A DNA stretch of 64,000 nt from Bacteroidota bacterium (GCA_023450085.1 JAEXHI010000014.1:10536-74535), one strand, 5' to 3'; numbered from the stretch's first letter, positions 7,414 to 16,398 are shown. Notes: generated by a model not told the origin, from the sequence alone. Made by a program: numbers and translations.

Positions 7414-8931
7414 TTAAGCCACTACTGTTTCATTCAACTTTAGTGCTACAGAAGTACGTTGACGTGTTTCTTGGCAAAGTTCATCATCTTCAGCAAGTTT
7501 TTGACCATAAGTAGGGATCATTTCCCTGATCTTACTTTGCCAATCAGCTGTTTGCATTTGTTTTTTGAAGCATTTACCTAGCAACTCTAACATGATTGAT
7601 ACCGCTGTAGAAGCACCCGGAGAAGCACCTAGTAGCGCAGCAATTGAACCATCACCCGCACTTACCACTTCCGTACCAAACTCCAAGATACCGCCTCCAC
7701 TTGGCTTTTTCTTGATTACCTGTACACGTTGACCAGCAATTTCCAACTCCCAATCTTTGATGTTGGCATCTGGCATATATTCTTGTAGTGCTGCAAATCT
7801 ATCTTCTGGTGATTGACGAACTTGCTCAATCAAATACTTAGTAAGATCGATACTCTTCAAGCCAGCAGAAATCATTGGACGAATATTGCTGAACTTGATA
7901 GAAGCGGCTAAATCAAAGTAAGAACCGTTTTTGAGGAACTTGGTAGAGAAACCTGCATAAGGGCCAAACAACAAGGCCTGTTTGCCATTAATGATCCTGG
8001 TATCTAAGTGAGGCACCGACATTGGTGGCGCACCTACAGCCGCTTTGCCATAAACTTTAGCGTGGTGACGGGCAATCACCTCTTCATTGGTACATTTCAA
8101 CCATTGACCACTTACTGGAAAGCCTCCAAAACCTTTGCCCTCTTTGATATTAGATTTCTCTAATAACAGTAGAGAACCTCCACCTGCACCAATAAATACA
8201 AATTTGGCCAAACGTTTTCTTCTCTTACCGCTATCTAGATTTTTCACCTTCACTTCCCAACTACCATCATCTTGTTTGTCAAGATCACGGATTTCATGGT
8301 GAAAATGCAAGGCAACTTTATCTTGCTTAGCCAGGTAATTGAACATTTCCCTGGTTAAAGAACCAAAGTTAACATCAGTACCTAAATCCATTTTAGTAGC
8401 CGCAATCGGTTCCTTTTCATCTCTACCCTCCATCACCAACGGAATCCATTCTTTTATTTCCGAAGGAGTTTCGCTGTACTGCATCTCATTGAACAAGTTG
8501 CAAGCTTTAAGATTGTTGTAACGGGTTTTCAGATAATCAACATTCTTTTTACCCCATACAAAACTAAGGTGAGGAATGTTTCTGATGAATGAACAAGGAT
8601 CTTTAAGAATACCTTTATCCAACAAATAGGTCCAGAACTGTTTAGAAACTTCGAAAGATTCAGCGATAGAAACCGCCTTCTTTACATCAACCGTACCATT
8701 AGCCTTTTGCGGAGTATAATTTAGTTCGCAAAATGCCGAGTGGCCAGTTCCCGCATTGTTCCACGCATCAGAACTTTCGGCGGCTGCAACGTCTAAACGT
8801 TCGTAAATTTCTATGCTCAAATCAGGGTTAAGCTCTTTGAGCAGTACGCCAAGCGTTGCACTCATGATGCCCGCCCCAATTAAAATAACATCTGCGTCGG
8901 TTTCAACAACCGTCTTTTTTTTTCTACTCAT
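7414..8931 (-). CDS. mqo: Malate:quinone oxidoreductase
   Basis: Mqo is an FAD-dependent peripheral membrane enzyme that oxidises malate to oxaloacetate and passes electrons to the quinone pool. The 505-residue protein has the N-terminal dinucleotide fold DVILIGAGIMSATLG (GAGIMS at 19-24), followed by the family block AAAESSDAWNNAGTGHSAFC and NYTPQ. FGPYAGFSTKFLKNGSYFDL and the FAD-contacting ASPGASTAV stretch lie near the C-terminus. Length matches the family (about 490-505). A perfect promoter element lies 7 bases before the ATG. Gene is single, ending at a strong shared terminator. Confidence 0.95.
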   Translation of the reverse strand: MSRKKKTVVETDADVILIGAGIMSATLGVLLKELNPDLSIEIYERLDVAAAESSDAWNNAGTGHSAFCELNYTPQKANGTVDVKKAVSIAESFEVSKQFWTYLLDKGILKDPCSFIRNIPHLSFVWGKKNVDYLKTRYNNLKACNLFNEMQYSETPSEIKEWIPLVMEGRDEKEPIAATKMDLGTDVNFGSLTREMFNYLAKQDKVALHFHHEIRDLDKQDDGSWEVKVKNLDSGKRRKRLAKFVFIGAGGGSLLLLEKSNIKEGKGFGGFPVSGQWLKCTNEEVIARHHAKVYGKAAVGAPPMSVPHLDTRIINGKQALLFGPYAGFSTKFLKNGSYFDLAASIKFSNIRPMISAGLKSIDLTKYLIEQVRQSPEDRFAALQEYMPDANIKDWELEIAGQRVQVIKKKPSGGGILEFGTEVVSAGDGSIAALLGASPGASTAVSIMLELLGKCFKKQMQTADWQSKIREMIPTYGQKLAEDDELCQETRQRTSVALKLNETVVA

Positions 8932-8938
8932 TTTAAAC

Positions 8939-8946
8939 CAAATATA
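8939..8946 (-). promoter_or_regulatory. TAnnTTTG promoter element of mqo
   Basis: TATATTTG on the minus strand, 7 bases before the mqo ATG (8931); a leader of only a few bases is expected. Confidence 0.65.
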
Positions 8947-8976
8947 AATACCTGCAGTAGTCAGCAGGAGAATATG

Positions 8977-9381
8977 CTAATAACTAAACGTTATTTCTTG
9001 CTTAATATCAGGGTGTAAGCTATATGCTACTGGACAGGTTTTAGCTGACCTTTCAATAATTGCTTTTTCCTTTTCCGTGTAGTTGTTAGCCGGAAAATGA
9101 AGTTCAACATGTATTTCACTCACCCTGCGCGGATTTTCAGCCATTACTTTGGTGATTTCCGCTTTAGTTCCATCAATATTAAAACCATGATTTCTTGCTG
9201 CTATTCCCACAATGGTTAGCATACAATTGCCTAAAGAAGTTGCCAGCAAATCGGTTGGCGAAAAAGCCTCTCCTTTGCCCTGGTTGTCTGTTGGCGCATC
9301 GGTAATAATTTCCTTACCCGACTTCAAGTGTATTGAAGTAGTTCTTAGGTCTCCCGTGTAAGTTATTTCTGATGTTTTCAT
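8977..9381 (-). CDS. OsmC/Ohr family protein
   Basis: A 134-residue protein with the OsmC fold and both redox cysteines: C53 in LATSLGNCMLT and C115 in KTCPVAYSLHP. OsmC/Ohr proteins are thiol-dependent peroxidases that reduce organic hydroperoxides. The sequence is closer to the YhfA-like branch (SGKEIITDAPTDNQGKGEAFSP) than to Ohr, so the substrate is uncertain. It lies between mqo and the AraC gene, each on the minus strand. A TAAATTTG promoter element at 9396-9403 is 14 bases upstream. Confidence 0.88.
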   Translation of the reverse strand: MKTSEITYTGDLRTTSIHLKSGKEIITDAPTDNQGKGEAFSPTDLLATSLGNCMLTIVGIAARNHGFNIDGTKAEITKVMAENPRRVSEIHVELHFPANNYTEKEKAIIERSAKTCPVAYSLHPDIKQEITFSY

Positions 9382-9395
9382 AGCTCAAATTTTCG

Positions 9396-9403
9396 CAAAT
9401 TTA
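9396..9403 (-). promoter_or_regulatory. TAnnTTTG promoter element of the OsmC gene
   Basis: TAAATTTG on the minus strand, 14 bases before the ATG at 9381. Confidence 0.65.
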
Positions 9404-9552
9404 GTGCTTAAAATCAAAAAATTATGTAATAAAATTGAACTTTTATTCACTATTTTACATTCACTAGAAAAAGCTCTCCAAAACCTGATTTCCAACACAG
9501 CGCTTTTTTTAACATTTCGGTAAAAATCACCACTTTTAAACCCATATTTTTA

Positions 9553-10449
9553 TTAAAATGGCGGATTAATAGCCACCGTACTATTCGATTTGTAAATAGA
9601 GGGTGAAATGCCCGTATATTTCTTAAAAAATTTCCCAAAGAAAGATTGGTCACTAAAGCGTAGTTCATCGGCCACTTGCGAAACATTCATCACATGAGAG
9701 GAAAGCAACACTTTTGCCTCATTAATCACCATTTCATCAATAATTTCGCCTGCAGTTTTCCCCGTCACCGTTTTTACCACCTGTGATAAATGCCTAGAAG
9801 TTACAAATAGCTGTTTAGCATAATGCTGCACTCGCTTTTCACTTTTAAAATTTTCGCTCAGCAAGTTGAGGAAATTTGTAGTAAGCTCCTCTTGCCTATT
9901 CAGCTTTACGGGAATAAAAACACGATACTTGCTATACACAATCAGAATTTCATAGAGCACCGAAATAAAGCTATGGCGTACCACATCTTTAAAATGAGGA
10001 GTGGTAGCTGGTAATTTGATTTTCTTTTTTAAGGATTTTAGTGAGAATACCAGATCCTCAAATTCCTCATCATTCAAAGAAAACTTATGAACCAAATCAG
10101 TAGAGAACAGATGTACGATTTCAGCCGCGTTCAAAAATACGCCTTGCTCCTTCAGATACTCCTTTTTAAAACCCATGCTAATGAATTCAAAGTCATCAGA
10201 CATTTCATAAAGTTCACATAAGCTTCCAGGAGTAACCAAATACACATCTTTTGCTTTCATGCAGTTTTTCACAAAATTATTCTGAAAAACAAAAGAACCT
10301 TTCTGTACTACGATCACTGCAAATGAATTAGACCTAAAAGGCTCATTAAAGGTCATGAAAGGCTTAATCTCAGCACTGGTAAGCACATTCATGTTACCGC
10401 CATTAATTAGCCCTTCCTCTAAGCATCTCTGCTCTACTTTGTGCATCAT
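9553..10449 (-). CDS. AraC-family transcriptional regulator
   Basis: A 298-residue regulator. Residues about 25-170 form a cupin-like sensing part (PFMTFNEPFRSNSFAVIVVQ, VTPGSLCELYEM). The last ~100 residues hold two helix-turn-helix units (YAKQLFVTSRHLSQVVKTVTGKT and VADELRFSDQSFFGKFFKKY), ending in the signature TGISPSIYKS. This class in Bacteroidota usually answers to small molecules or oxidative/aromatic stress; the effector is unknown. It may govern the adjacent OsmC gene or an unlinked target (inference). Two possible Met starts at the N-terminus (MMH) cannot be told apart. Confidence 0.9.
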   Translation of the reverse strand: MMHKVEQRCLEEGLINGGNMNVLTSAEIKPFMTFNEPFRSNSFAVIVVQKGSFVFQNNFVKNCMKAKDVYLVTPGSLCELYEMSDDFEFISMGFKKEYLKEQGVFLNAAEIVHLFSTDLVHKFSLNDEEFEDLVFSLKSLKKKIKLPATTPHFKDVVRHSFISVLYEILIVYSKYRVFIPVKLNRQEELTTNFLNLLSENFKSEKRVQHYAKQLFVTSRHLSQVVKTVTGKTAGEIIDEMVINEAKVLLSSHVMNVSQVADELRFSDQSFFGKFFKKYTGISPSIYKSNSTVAINPPF

Positions 10450-10724
10450 AGTCTATTGATTTATATATAATAACTGCGTAACTACGTTAAGTGTTATACA
10501 AACGCTACAAAATTGAACAAAGAATTACATAATTACCAATATTGTTATCAAAATTTCAAACGTATTTTTTCGTTAAAATATTGCAAAGCACGGTATCTAA
10601 CAGTGTAGGACGTGCCTTTAGCGGTATAAATGAATTTGTTTACCAAATGTCAGATTTACAGAAATAATACTTTTTGACCAATAAGCAATACTTTTGTACC
10701 ACTCCCTAGGACTAAAACTTTTAT

Positions 10725-10732
10725 TAAATTTG
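10725..10732 (+). promoter_or_regulatory. TAnnTTTG promoter element of the sphingolipid operon
   Basis: TAAATTTG. Transcription from here would give a leader of about 155 bases before the ATG at 10893, long for this window. Confidence 0.6.
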
Positions 10733-10772
10733 CGGGATTTTATTAATTCTCATTTATTAAATCGTTAAATTT

Positions 10773-10805
10773 ATGTTATTAAGGAGAGTAACATGTTTAA
10801 CATGA
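10773..10805 (+). CDS. Possible leader peptide MLLRRVTCLT
   Basis: A 10-codon frame (ATG 10773, TGA 10803-10805) lies between the promoter and a terminator-like hairpin, as leader peptides of attenuated operons do. Its first 8 bases (ATGTTATT) are complementary to the 5' arm of the terminator stem (AATAACAT, 10812-10819). There is no strong ribosome binding site and the codon content gives no obvious amino-acid sensor. Low confidence as a real gene; recorded for the arrangement. Confidence 0.25.
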   Translation: MLLRRVTCLT

Positions 10806-10808
10806 GTT

Positions 10809-10842
10809 AAGAATAACATCATTCCAAATGTTATTCTTTTTA
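10809..10842 (+). terminator. Terminator-like hairpin upstream of spt (possible attenuator)
   Basis: A perfect 11-bp stem (AAGAATAACAT 10809-10819 with ATGTTATTCTT 10828-10838, 8-base loop) runs into a T tract. It lies inside the 5' leader of the operon. An alternative pairing of 10773-10780 with 10812-10819 would prevent it from forming. Confidence 0.5.
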
Positions 10843-10892
10843 ATCTCAAAGAGAATTATATCAAACTACAAATGACCTAATTGCATAAAAAT

Positions 10893-12098
10893 ATGCGTAA
10901 AAAATTACAAGATAGAATAGCTTCGTTTCAAGACGCCAAAATCATTAAAGAAAGGGGCTTGTATCCGTATTTCCGTTCTATTGACTCTGCACAAGATACA
11001 GAAGTAATCATTAACGGAAAAGAAGTATTAATGTTTGGTTCCAACTCATATCTTGGATTAACCAATCACCCAAAAATTAAAGAGGCTTCTCAAAAAGCAA
11101 TCGAAAAATATGGCACTGGCTGTGCTGGATCAAGATTTTTGAACGGAACTTTAGACATCCACCTTGAACTTGAAAGCCGCTTAGCAGCCTACGTGGGTAA
11201 AGAAGCAGCGGTATTGTTCAGTACAGGCTTCCAAGTGAACCTTGGCGTAATTTCTTGTTTACTTGACAGAAACGACTACCTTATTTTAGATGAGTACGAT
11301 CACGCTTCCATTATTGATGGTAGCCGTTTATCGTTTTCGCGTTCTATCAAATATGCACACAACGATATGAACGATTTGCGTGCAAAACTAAGTCGCTTAC
11401 CTGAAGATGCTGCCAAACTAATTGTTTCGGATGGTATATTCAGTATGGAAGGCGATTTGGTAAACTTACCAGAAATGGTAAAAATTGCCGACGAATTTGG
11501 CGCAAACATCATGATGGATGACGCACATAGCTTAGGTGTCATTGGATTTAATGGTGCGGGTACTGCTTCACACTTTAACCTTACTGACAAGGTTGATTTG
11601 ATTATGGGTACTTTCAGTAAATCTTTAGCTTCACTAGGTGGCTTTATTGCTGCTGATGAAGACACTATCGAATTCATTAAACACAGAGCTCGTTCATTAA
11701 TGTTCAGTGCAAGTATGCCACCTGCTGCAGTAGCTAGCGTAATTGCTGCCTTGGATATTATTGAGGCAGAACCAGAAAGGATTGACAAACTTTGGGCTAA
11801 CACAAACTATGCGAAAAAGCTTTTGCTTGATGCAGGTTTTGAAATTGGCCATCCAGAAAGTCCAATCTTACCTATTTACATTAGAGACAACGAAAAAACC
11901 TTTTTAATCACCAACATCCTACAAGAGAACGGCATTTTTGTAAACCCTGTGGTTTCTCCAGCTGTACCTTCTGATGCATCATTAATTAGGTTCTCTTTAA
12001 TGGCTACGCACTCTTTTGAACAGATAGAAAAAGCTATCGATAAATTGAAACTAGCCTTTAAAGAAGCAAGTGTAAACTTAGTTGGGGCATCGTTATAA
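10893..12098 (+). CDS. spt: Serine palmitoyltransferase (sphingolipid synthesis)
   Basis: Spt is a PLP enzyme that condenses L-serine with palmitoyl-CoA (or acyl-ACP) to 3-ketosphinganine, the first step of sphingolipid synthesis. The 401-residue protein is of the alpha-oxoamine synthase family: GSNSYLGLTNHP, GTGCAGSRFLNGT, the cofactor-stacking His in DEYDHASIIDGS (H137), the PLP-binding D210 and H212 in MMDDAHSLGV, and the Schiff-base Lys K243 in GTFSKSLASLGG. Lack of a membrane helix fits bacterial soluble Spt. The ATG at 10893 is chosen over a TTG at 10881. The next gene starts 1 base after its stop, and the downstream genes build ceramide and inositol headgroups, separating it from the paralogous KBL and BioF. 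Confidence 0.93.
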   Translation: MRKKLQDRIASFQDAKIIKERGLYPYFRSIDSAQDTEVIINGKEVLMFGSNSYLGLTNHPKIKEASQKAIEKYGTGCAGSRFLNGTLDIHLELESRLAAYVGKEAAVLFSTGFQVNLGVISCLLDRNDYLILDEYDHASIIDGSRLSFSRSIKYAHNDMNDLRAKLSRLPEDAAKLIVSDGIFSMEGDLVNLPEMVKIADEFGANIMMDDAHSLGVIGFNGAGTASHFNLTDKVDLIMGTFSKSLASLGGFIAADEDTIEFIKHRARSLMFSASMPPAAVASVIAALDIIEAEPERIDKLWANTNYAKKLLLDAGFEIGHPESPILPIYIRDNEKTFLITNILQENGIFVNPVVSPAVPSDASLIRFSLMATHSFEQIEKAIDKLKLAFKEASVNLVGASL

Positions 12099-12099
12099 A

Positions 12100-13221
12100 A
12101 TGGCACAAATCGTAGCAGTAACAGATAAGAAGCTGTTAGCAAAGTTCATCGATTTTCCACATGAACTTTATAAGAACGATCCTTTTTATGTACCTGAATT
12201 ACATATTGCTCAACGTGATATGTTAACCCCAGGCAAACACCCATTTCATGATCACGCTAAAATGCAATTATTTTTAGCGGTAGAAAATGAAAAGATTGTG
12301 GGCAGAGTTGCTGCAATTATCAATGGCAACCACAACACGATTAAAAACGTAAAAGAAGGCTTTTTTGGTTTTTTTGACACCATCAACGATAAGGCAGTTA
12401 GCAAATTATTATTAGATGCCGCCCAAGACTGGTTGAAAGAGAATGGACAAACCTCGATAATGGGGCCAGTTAATTTCTCTACCAACGATATCTGCGGGCT
12501 GTTAATCAAAGGATTTGATGGCCCACCAGTGGCGATGATGCCTTATAACGCTCCTTATTATCTGCCATTGTTGGAGGATTTCGGTTTTACCAAAAAGGTA
12601 GATTTAAGAGCTTACAAATACACTGCTGGGAATTATAGCGACAGGTCGGTAAGCTTATTAGAAGGTTTGGAAAACAGACTTCAAAGAAGCAATATCATCA
12701 TCAGAAAAATCAACCTTAAGAAATTTAAGGAAGAGGCTGCTGCGTTGAGAGAAGTGTACAACAGCGCTTGGGACAAAAACCTTGGCTTTGTACCAATGAC
12801 CGATAAAGAGTTTGATTATACCGCCAACGATTTGAAGATGGTTTTGGACACTGATTTTTGCTACATCGCAGAGCAGGATGGCAAATTGGTGGGCTTTGCA
12901 CTGGCCATTCCAGACATCAACCAAATTCTTATTAAAATTAAAAAGGGCCGCTTGTTCCCTACTGGTTTATTAAAACTATTGTTGGGCAAAAAGAAAATCA
13001 ACGGCATCCGTATTTTATTGTTGGGCGTAGTTGATGGCTACAGAAAATTAGGTATTGAAGCTTGTTTGTACGGTCGAATCATCAAAGCATTTAAAGCAAG
13101 AAACTTCCAATATGCAGAAGCTAGCTGGACCTTGGAAGATAATGATATGGTGAACCGTCCGATTGAAAACATAGGCGGTAAACTTTACCGAGAATACAGG
13201 ATACTGGAAAAAGCAATATAA
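12100..13221 (+). CDS. GNAT-like acyltransferase, candidate bacterial ceramide synthase
   Basis: A 373-residue protein in which a GNAT-type fold is recognisable: KMQLFLAVENEKIVGRVAAI near the N-terminus, and a second half (FCYIAEQDGKLVGFALAIPD, LLLGVVDGYRKLGIEACLYG, YAEASWTLEDNDMVNRPIEN). It belongs to the large GNAT-like group often named YghO-type. In Caulobacter the ceramide synthase bCerS is a GNAT-superfamily acyltransferase and lies near spt and an epimerase-like reductase. The same trio is found here with 1 base separating this gene from spt, so N-acylation of the sphingoid base is the likely role (inference from context). Substrate not shown. Confidence 0.75.
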   Translation: MAQIVAVTDKKLLAKFIDFPHELYKNDPFYVPELHIAQRDMLTPGKHPFHDHAKMQLFLAVENEKIVGRVAAIINGNHNTIKNVKEGFFGFFDTINDKAVSKLLLDAAQDWLKENGQTSIMGPVNFSTNDICGLLIKGFDGPPVAMMPYNAPYYLPLLEDFGFTKKVDLRAYKYTAGNYSDRSVSLLEGLENRLQRSNIIIRKINLKKFKEEAAALREVYNSAWDKNLGFVPMTDKEFDYTANDLKMVLDTDFCYIAEQDGKLVGFALAIPDINQILIKIKKGRLFPTGLLKLLLGKKKINGIRILLLGVVDGYRKLGIEACLYGRIIKAFKARNFQYAEASWTLEDNDMVNRPIENIGGKLYREYRILEKAI

Positions 13222-13261
13222 ACAAGCACCAAAGCTCTTAGAGCAGGTGCGATAAAGAGAC

Positions 13262-14254
13262 ATGAGCAAAAAGGTATTGATTACGGGCGCAAGCGGATTT
13301 GTGGGCTATCATTTAATTGTTACGGCAATTGAATCTGGCTTAGAAGTATACGCAGCCGTTCGTCCCAATAGTAACGTGTCTCACCTTAAAGAGTTAAATG
13401 TTAACTACGTTCAATTAAACTTTAGCGCAGTTGATGAGCTCAAAGCTGCGTTAGAAGAAAAACAGTACGCTTACATTATACATGCTGCTGGAACCACCAA
13501 GGCTAAGACCTTACAAGAATACAATAGGGTTAATGCTGAATATAGCAGAAACTTAGCGCTGGCAGCGTCGTTGGTAAATTATACCGTTGAAAAATTTGTA
13601 TTTGTGAGCAGCTTAGCAGCTATTGGTCCTATTGCTGATTTTAATACCACCATTGGTGACGATGCCATTGCCCAACCTGTTACCTTTTACGGTTTAAGCA
13701 AAAAATTGGCAGAAGAATATCTCAATGAGATTGACAATTTGCCTTTGGTTACCGTTAGACCAACAGCCGTTTATGGCCCAAGAGAGAAGGACATTTTCAT
13801 TCTTTTCAAAACGATTAACAGCGGACTGGAGCCTTACATTGGCAGGTTTAACCAACAATTGAGCTTCATTTATGTGAAGGATTTAGCAGAGATTATTATC
13901 CGCTTGTTGAAATCGGATATTGTGCGCAAAACCTACAACATTACTGATGGTTTAGCCTACGATAGATATGCTTTAGCCGAAGGACTGAAAAAAGCACTGC
14001 ATAAAAAAACTTTGAAAGTGCATATTCCTTTGGGAATCATCAAAGGCTTGGCTGGTTTTATGGATACTGTTTACGCCAAAAGCAGCAAAACACCAACCAT
14101 AAACAAAGAAAAGATAAAAGAGCTGACCGCCCCGAATTGGGCCTGCAATATCGAAAACTTAAAAAGAGACCTGCAGTTTGAGCCTCAATATAATTTGGAG
14201 AAAGGCTTAGTGGAAACTGTGAAGTGGTACAAAGAAAACCATTGGTTGAAATAA
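13262..14254 (+). CDS. NAD(P)-dependent epimerase/dehydratase family, candidate ceramide reductase
   Basis: A 330-residue extended short-chain dehydrogenase. The Rossmann motif is TGASGFVGYH (GxxGxxG at 9-15). SSLAAIGP, the catalytic YGLSK (Y143, K147) and RPTAVYGPREKDIF complete the signature. In Caulobacter, CerR of this family reduces the 3-keto group left by Spt; position directly after spt and the acyltransferase makes that the best guess here. It follows by 40 bases in the same direction. A sugar epimerase role is possible on sequence alone. Confidence 0.78.
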   Translation: MSKKVLITGASGFVGYHLIVTAIESGLEVYAAVRPNSNVSHLKELNVNYVQLNFSAVDELKAALEEKQYAYIIHAAGTTKAKTLQEYNRVNAEYSRNLALAASLVNYTVEKFVFVSSLAAIGPIADFNTTIGDDAIAQPVTFYGLSKKLAEEYLNEIDNLPLVTVRPTAVYGPREKDIFILFKTINSGLEPYIGRFNQQLSFIYVKDLAEIIIRLLKSDIVRKTYNITDGLAYDRYALAEGLKKALHKKTLKVHIPLGIIKGLAGFMDTVYAKSSKTPTINKEKIKELTAPNWACNIENLKRDLQFEPQYNLEKGLVETVKWYKENHWLK

Positions 14255-14261
14255 GCTTGGA

Positions 14262-14327
14262 GTTGAAAGTATAAAGTGGAAAGTTTAAGGTTGAAAGTAC
14301 AAAGCTGAGCGTGAAAGTTTAAAGTAC
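14262..14327. repeat. Degenerate tandem GTTGAAAGT/AAAGTTTAA repeat
   Basis: The spacer before the inositol-phosphate synthase gene is built from imperfect copies of a roughly 10-base unit (TTGAAAGTATAAAGTGGAAAG, then variants). Non-coding, AT-rich. Confidence 0.55.
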
Positions 14328-14395
14328 GAGGTCTAAAAACTAAGTACTCATTACTAAATACTAATAATAGATTAAACACATAATAAATAACAATA

Positions 14396-15709
14396 ATGAA
14401 AAAGCAAGTAGAAGGAGCTAATGGGAAATTAGGTATTATGATGCCTGGCCTAGGTGCTGTAGCTACTACCATGATTGCTGGTGTAGTTGCTGCTAGAAGA
14501 GGTCTATCTAAACCTATTGGTTCTTTAACACAAATGGGAACTATCCGTGTTGGTAAAAGAACAGACAATAACGAGCCCTTAATTAAAGACTTTGTTCCCC
14601 TAGCGAAATTAGAAGACTTAGCATTTGGTGGTTGGGATGTGTATGAAGACAATGTGTACGATGCTGCAATGAAAGCAAAGGTTATTGATGGACATCTTTT
14701 ATATGACATCAAAGATGAGTTAGAAGCCATCAAACCTTACAAAGCTGCATTCGACAAAAACTATGTTAAAAACTTAGACGGAACTTACGTTAAGGAAGCT
14801 GCAACAAAATGGGATTTGGCTCAACAAGTAATTGAAGACATCAAAGACTTTAAAGCTAAAAACAATTGCGAGCGTATCGTATTGGTATGGTGCGGTTCTA
14901 CAGAGATTTATTTAGAGCCTAGTGCTGTTCACCAAACTTTAGCTGCTTTTGAGCAAGGTTTAAAAGACAATGATGCGAACATTGCGCCAAGCATGATCTA
15001 TGCTTATGCAGCGTTGAAATTAGGTTATGCTTATGCAAACGGAGCACCTAACTTAACCGTAGATATTCCCGCGATGTTAGAGTTGGCTAAAGAAACTCAA
15101 ACTCCAGTAGCTGGTAAAGATTTCAAAACTGGTCAAACCTTAATGAAAACTGTTTTGGCACCAGGTTTAATGGCACGTTCATTAGGTGTACGCGGTTGGT
15201 TCTCTGACAACATTTTAGGTAACCGTGATGGTTTGGTATTGGATGATCCTGATAACTTCAAAACTAAAGAAGTATCTAAATTAGGGGTACTGGAAGATAT
15301 CTTCAAACCAGAAGCAAACCCTGATTTGTATGGTGATATGTACCACAAAATCCGTATCAACTACTACCCTCCTCACGGTGATAACAAAGAGAGCTGGGAT
15401 AACATCGATATCTTTGGATGGATGGGTTACAAAATGCAAATCAAGATCAACTTCTTGTGCCGTGACTCAATCTTAGCTGCACCTATCGTTTTAGACTTGG
15501 CTTTATTCTCGGATTTAGCTAAACGTGCTGGTATGAGTGGCATCCAAGAGTGGTTATCGTTCTACTTGAAATCTCCTCAAACTAAAGAAGGATTACGTCC
15601 AGAGAACGACATCTTCAAACAATTAGAAAAATTACACAATACATTACGTTACATCATGGGTGAAGAGTTAATCACTCATTTGGGACTTGATTATTACGAA
15701 GAAAACTAA
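14396..15709 (+). CDS. myo-Inositol-1-phosphate synthase
   Basis: This NAD-dependent lyase/isomerase turns glucose 6-phosphate into 1L-myo-inositol 1-phosphate. The 437-residue protein has the NAD-binding GLGAVATTMIAG (18-29), MGTIRVGKRTDNNEPLIKDF, CGSTEIYLEP, the catalytic-domain KDFKTGQTLMKTVLAPGL, NILGNRDGLVLDDPDNFKTKE, and WDNIDIFGWMGYKMQIKINF. It is the MIPS form known from Bacteroidota inositol-lipid clusters. Upstream lie the ceramide genes; downstream, after a hairpin, lie the phosphatase, CDP-alcohol transferase and PAP2 genes. It supplies the headgroup for phosphatidylinositol and inositol sphingolipids. Confidence 0.94.
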   Translation: MKKQVEGANGKLGIMMPGLGAVATTMIAGVVAARRGLSKPIGSLTQMGTIRVGKRTDNNEPLIKDFVPLAKLEDLAFGGWDVYEDNVYDAAMKAKVIDGHLLYDIKDELEAIKPYKAAFDKNYVKNLDGTYVKEAATKWDLAQQVIEDIKDFKAKNNCERIVLVWCGSTEIYLEPSAVHQTLAAFEQGLKDNDANIAPSMIYAYAALKLGYAYANGAPNLTVDIPAMLELAKETQTPVAGKDFKTGQTLMKTVLAPGLMARSLGVRGWFSDNILGNRDGLVLDDPDNFKTKEVSKLGVLEDIFKPEANPDLYGDMYHKIRINYYPPHGDNKESWDNIDIFGWMGYKMQIKINFLCRDSILAAPIVLDLALFSDLAKRAGMSGIQEWLSFYLKSPQTKEGLRPENDIFKQLEKLHNTLRYIMGEELITHLGLDYYEEN

Positions 15710-15747
15710 TTAAATAAAATGTGGGTTTTGCAGCCCTAAAGAGTGAG

Positions 15748-15785
15748 ACAGCTTAAGTATATTTCACGCTACTTAAGCTGTTTTC
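15748..15785 (+). terminator. Hairpin after inositol-phosphate synthase
   Basis: A perfect 12-bp stem (ACAGCTTAAGTA with TACTTAAGCTGT) with a 10-base loop, followed by TTT and CC. The short T tract makes it a weak terminator, so read-through to the next genes is possible. Confidence 0.65.
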
Positions 15786-15877
15786 CAAAGTATTATCTTT
15801 TTGTCTGCAAATTGTAATTTACTTCTTAGCACTAAACAAAACTTGTTCGGAAACTTTAGGTTTAAAAAAAGTTTCCA

Positions 15878-15885
15878 TAGTTTTG
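15878..15885 (+). promoter_or_regulatory. TAnnTTTG promoter element before pgpA
   Basis: TAGTTTTG, 52 bases before the GTG at 15938. With the hairpin at 15748 it suggests a second transcription unit for the headgroup genes. Confidence 0.6.
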
Positions 15886-15937
15886 AGCCGTTAAAAAATA
15901 GAAAGTGAATTACTTTAAACCCTGAAAAATTGAAACA

Positions 15938-16393
15938 GTGATATTTCACAAAATCATAACAACCACCCTTGGAATAGGATATATAGGCAAAGGAGCTGGC
16001 ACTTATGCAGCCATTTTCACCTGCCTTTTATGGTACTTTTTTTTGGCTGGCCAATATGAACCGAAACTGGCCCCAGCTTTAGTAACCTTGTTAATTACCA
16101 TACAGGGAATCAGAAGCTCAAACGAAGTAGAAGTGCTTTGGGGCAAAGACCATAACCGAGTGGTTATAGATGAAGTTGCAGGGATGTGCATTTCATTACT
16201 TTTTGTTCCAGTAACCGTTGAATATGTAGTAACTGGTTTAATATTGTTCAGATTTTTCGACATTCTTAAACCCCTAGGTATTCGCAAACTGGAAAAATGG
16301 CCAGGTGGCTGGGGCGTAATGGCCGACGATATTTTGTCGGGTATTTATGCCAACATCATCTTGCAAATAATAATTTTCTTCAACATATTTTAA
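15938..16393 (+). CDS. PgpA-like phosphatase, likely phosphatidylinositol-phosphate phosphatase
   Basis: A 151-residue membrane protein of the PgpA family: N-terminal GIGYIGKGAGTYAA, metal-binding VVIDEVAGM (D78, E79), and FRFFDILKPLGIRKLE with GGWGVMADDILSGIYAN. PgpA normally dephosphorylates phosphatidylglycerol phosphate; in the Bacteroides inositol-lipid cluster the PgpA-like member acts on phosphatidylinositol phosphate. Its position between inositol-phosphate synthase and the CDP-alcohol transferase supports the latter role. The frame begins with GTG; no in-frame ATG gives a better start. A gap of only 5 bases separates it from GtrA. Confidence 0.85.
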   Translation: MIFHKIITTTLGIGYIGKGAGTYAAIFTCLLWYFFLAGQYEPKLAPALVTLLITIQGIRSSNEVEVLWGKDHNRVVIDEVAGMCISLLFVPVTVEYVVTGLILFRFFDILKPLGIRKLEKWPGGWGVMADDILSGIYANIILQIIIFFNIF

Positions 16394-16398
16394 AGAAA

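Larger units (their letters stand above)
10450..10892. other. Control region of the lipid operon, no protein gene beyond a possible leader peptide
   Basis: This stretch holds two TAnnTTTG elements (TACTTTTG 10689-10696 and TAAATTTG 10725-10732), a possible 10-codon leader ORF, and a terminator-like hairpin before the serine palmitoyltransferase gene. I see nothing recognisable in 10450-10680 beyond the AraC 5' flank. Confidence 0.5.
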
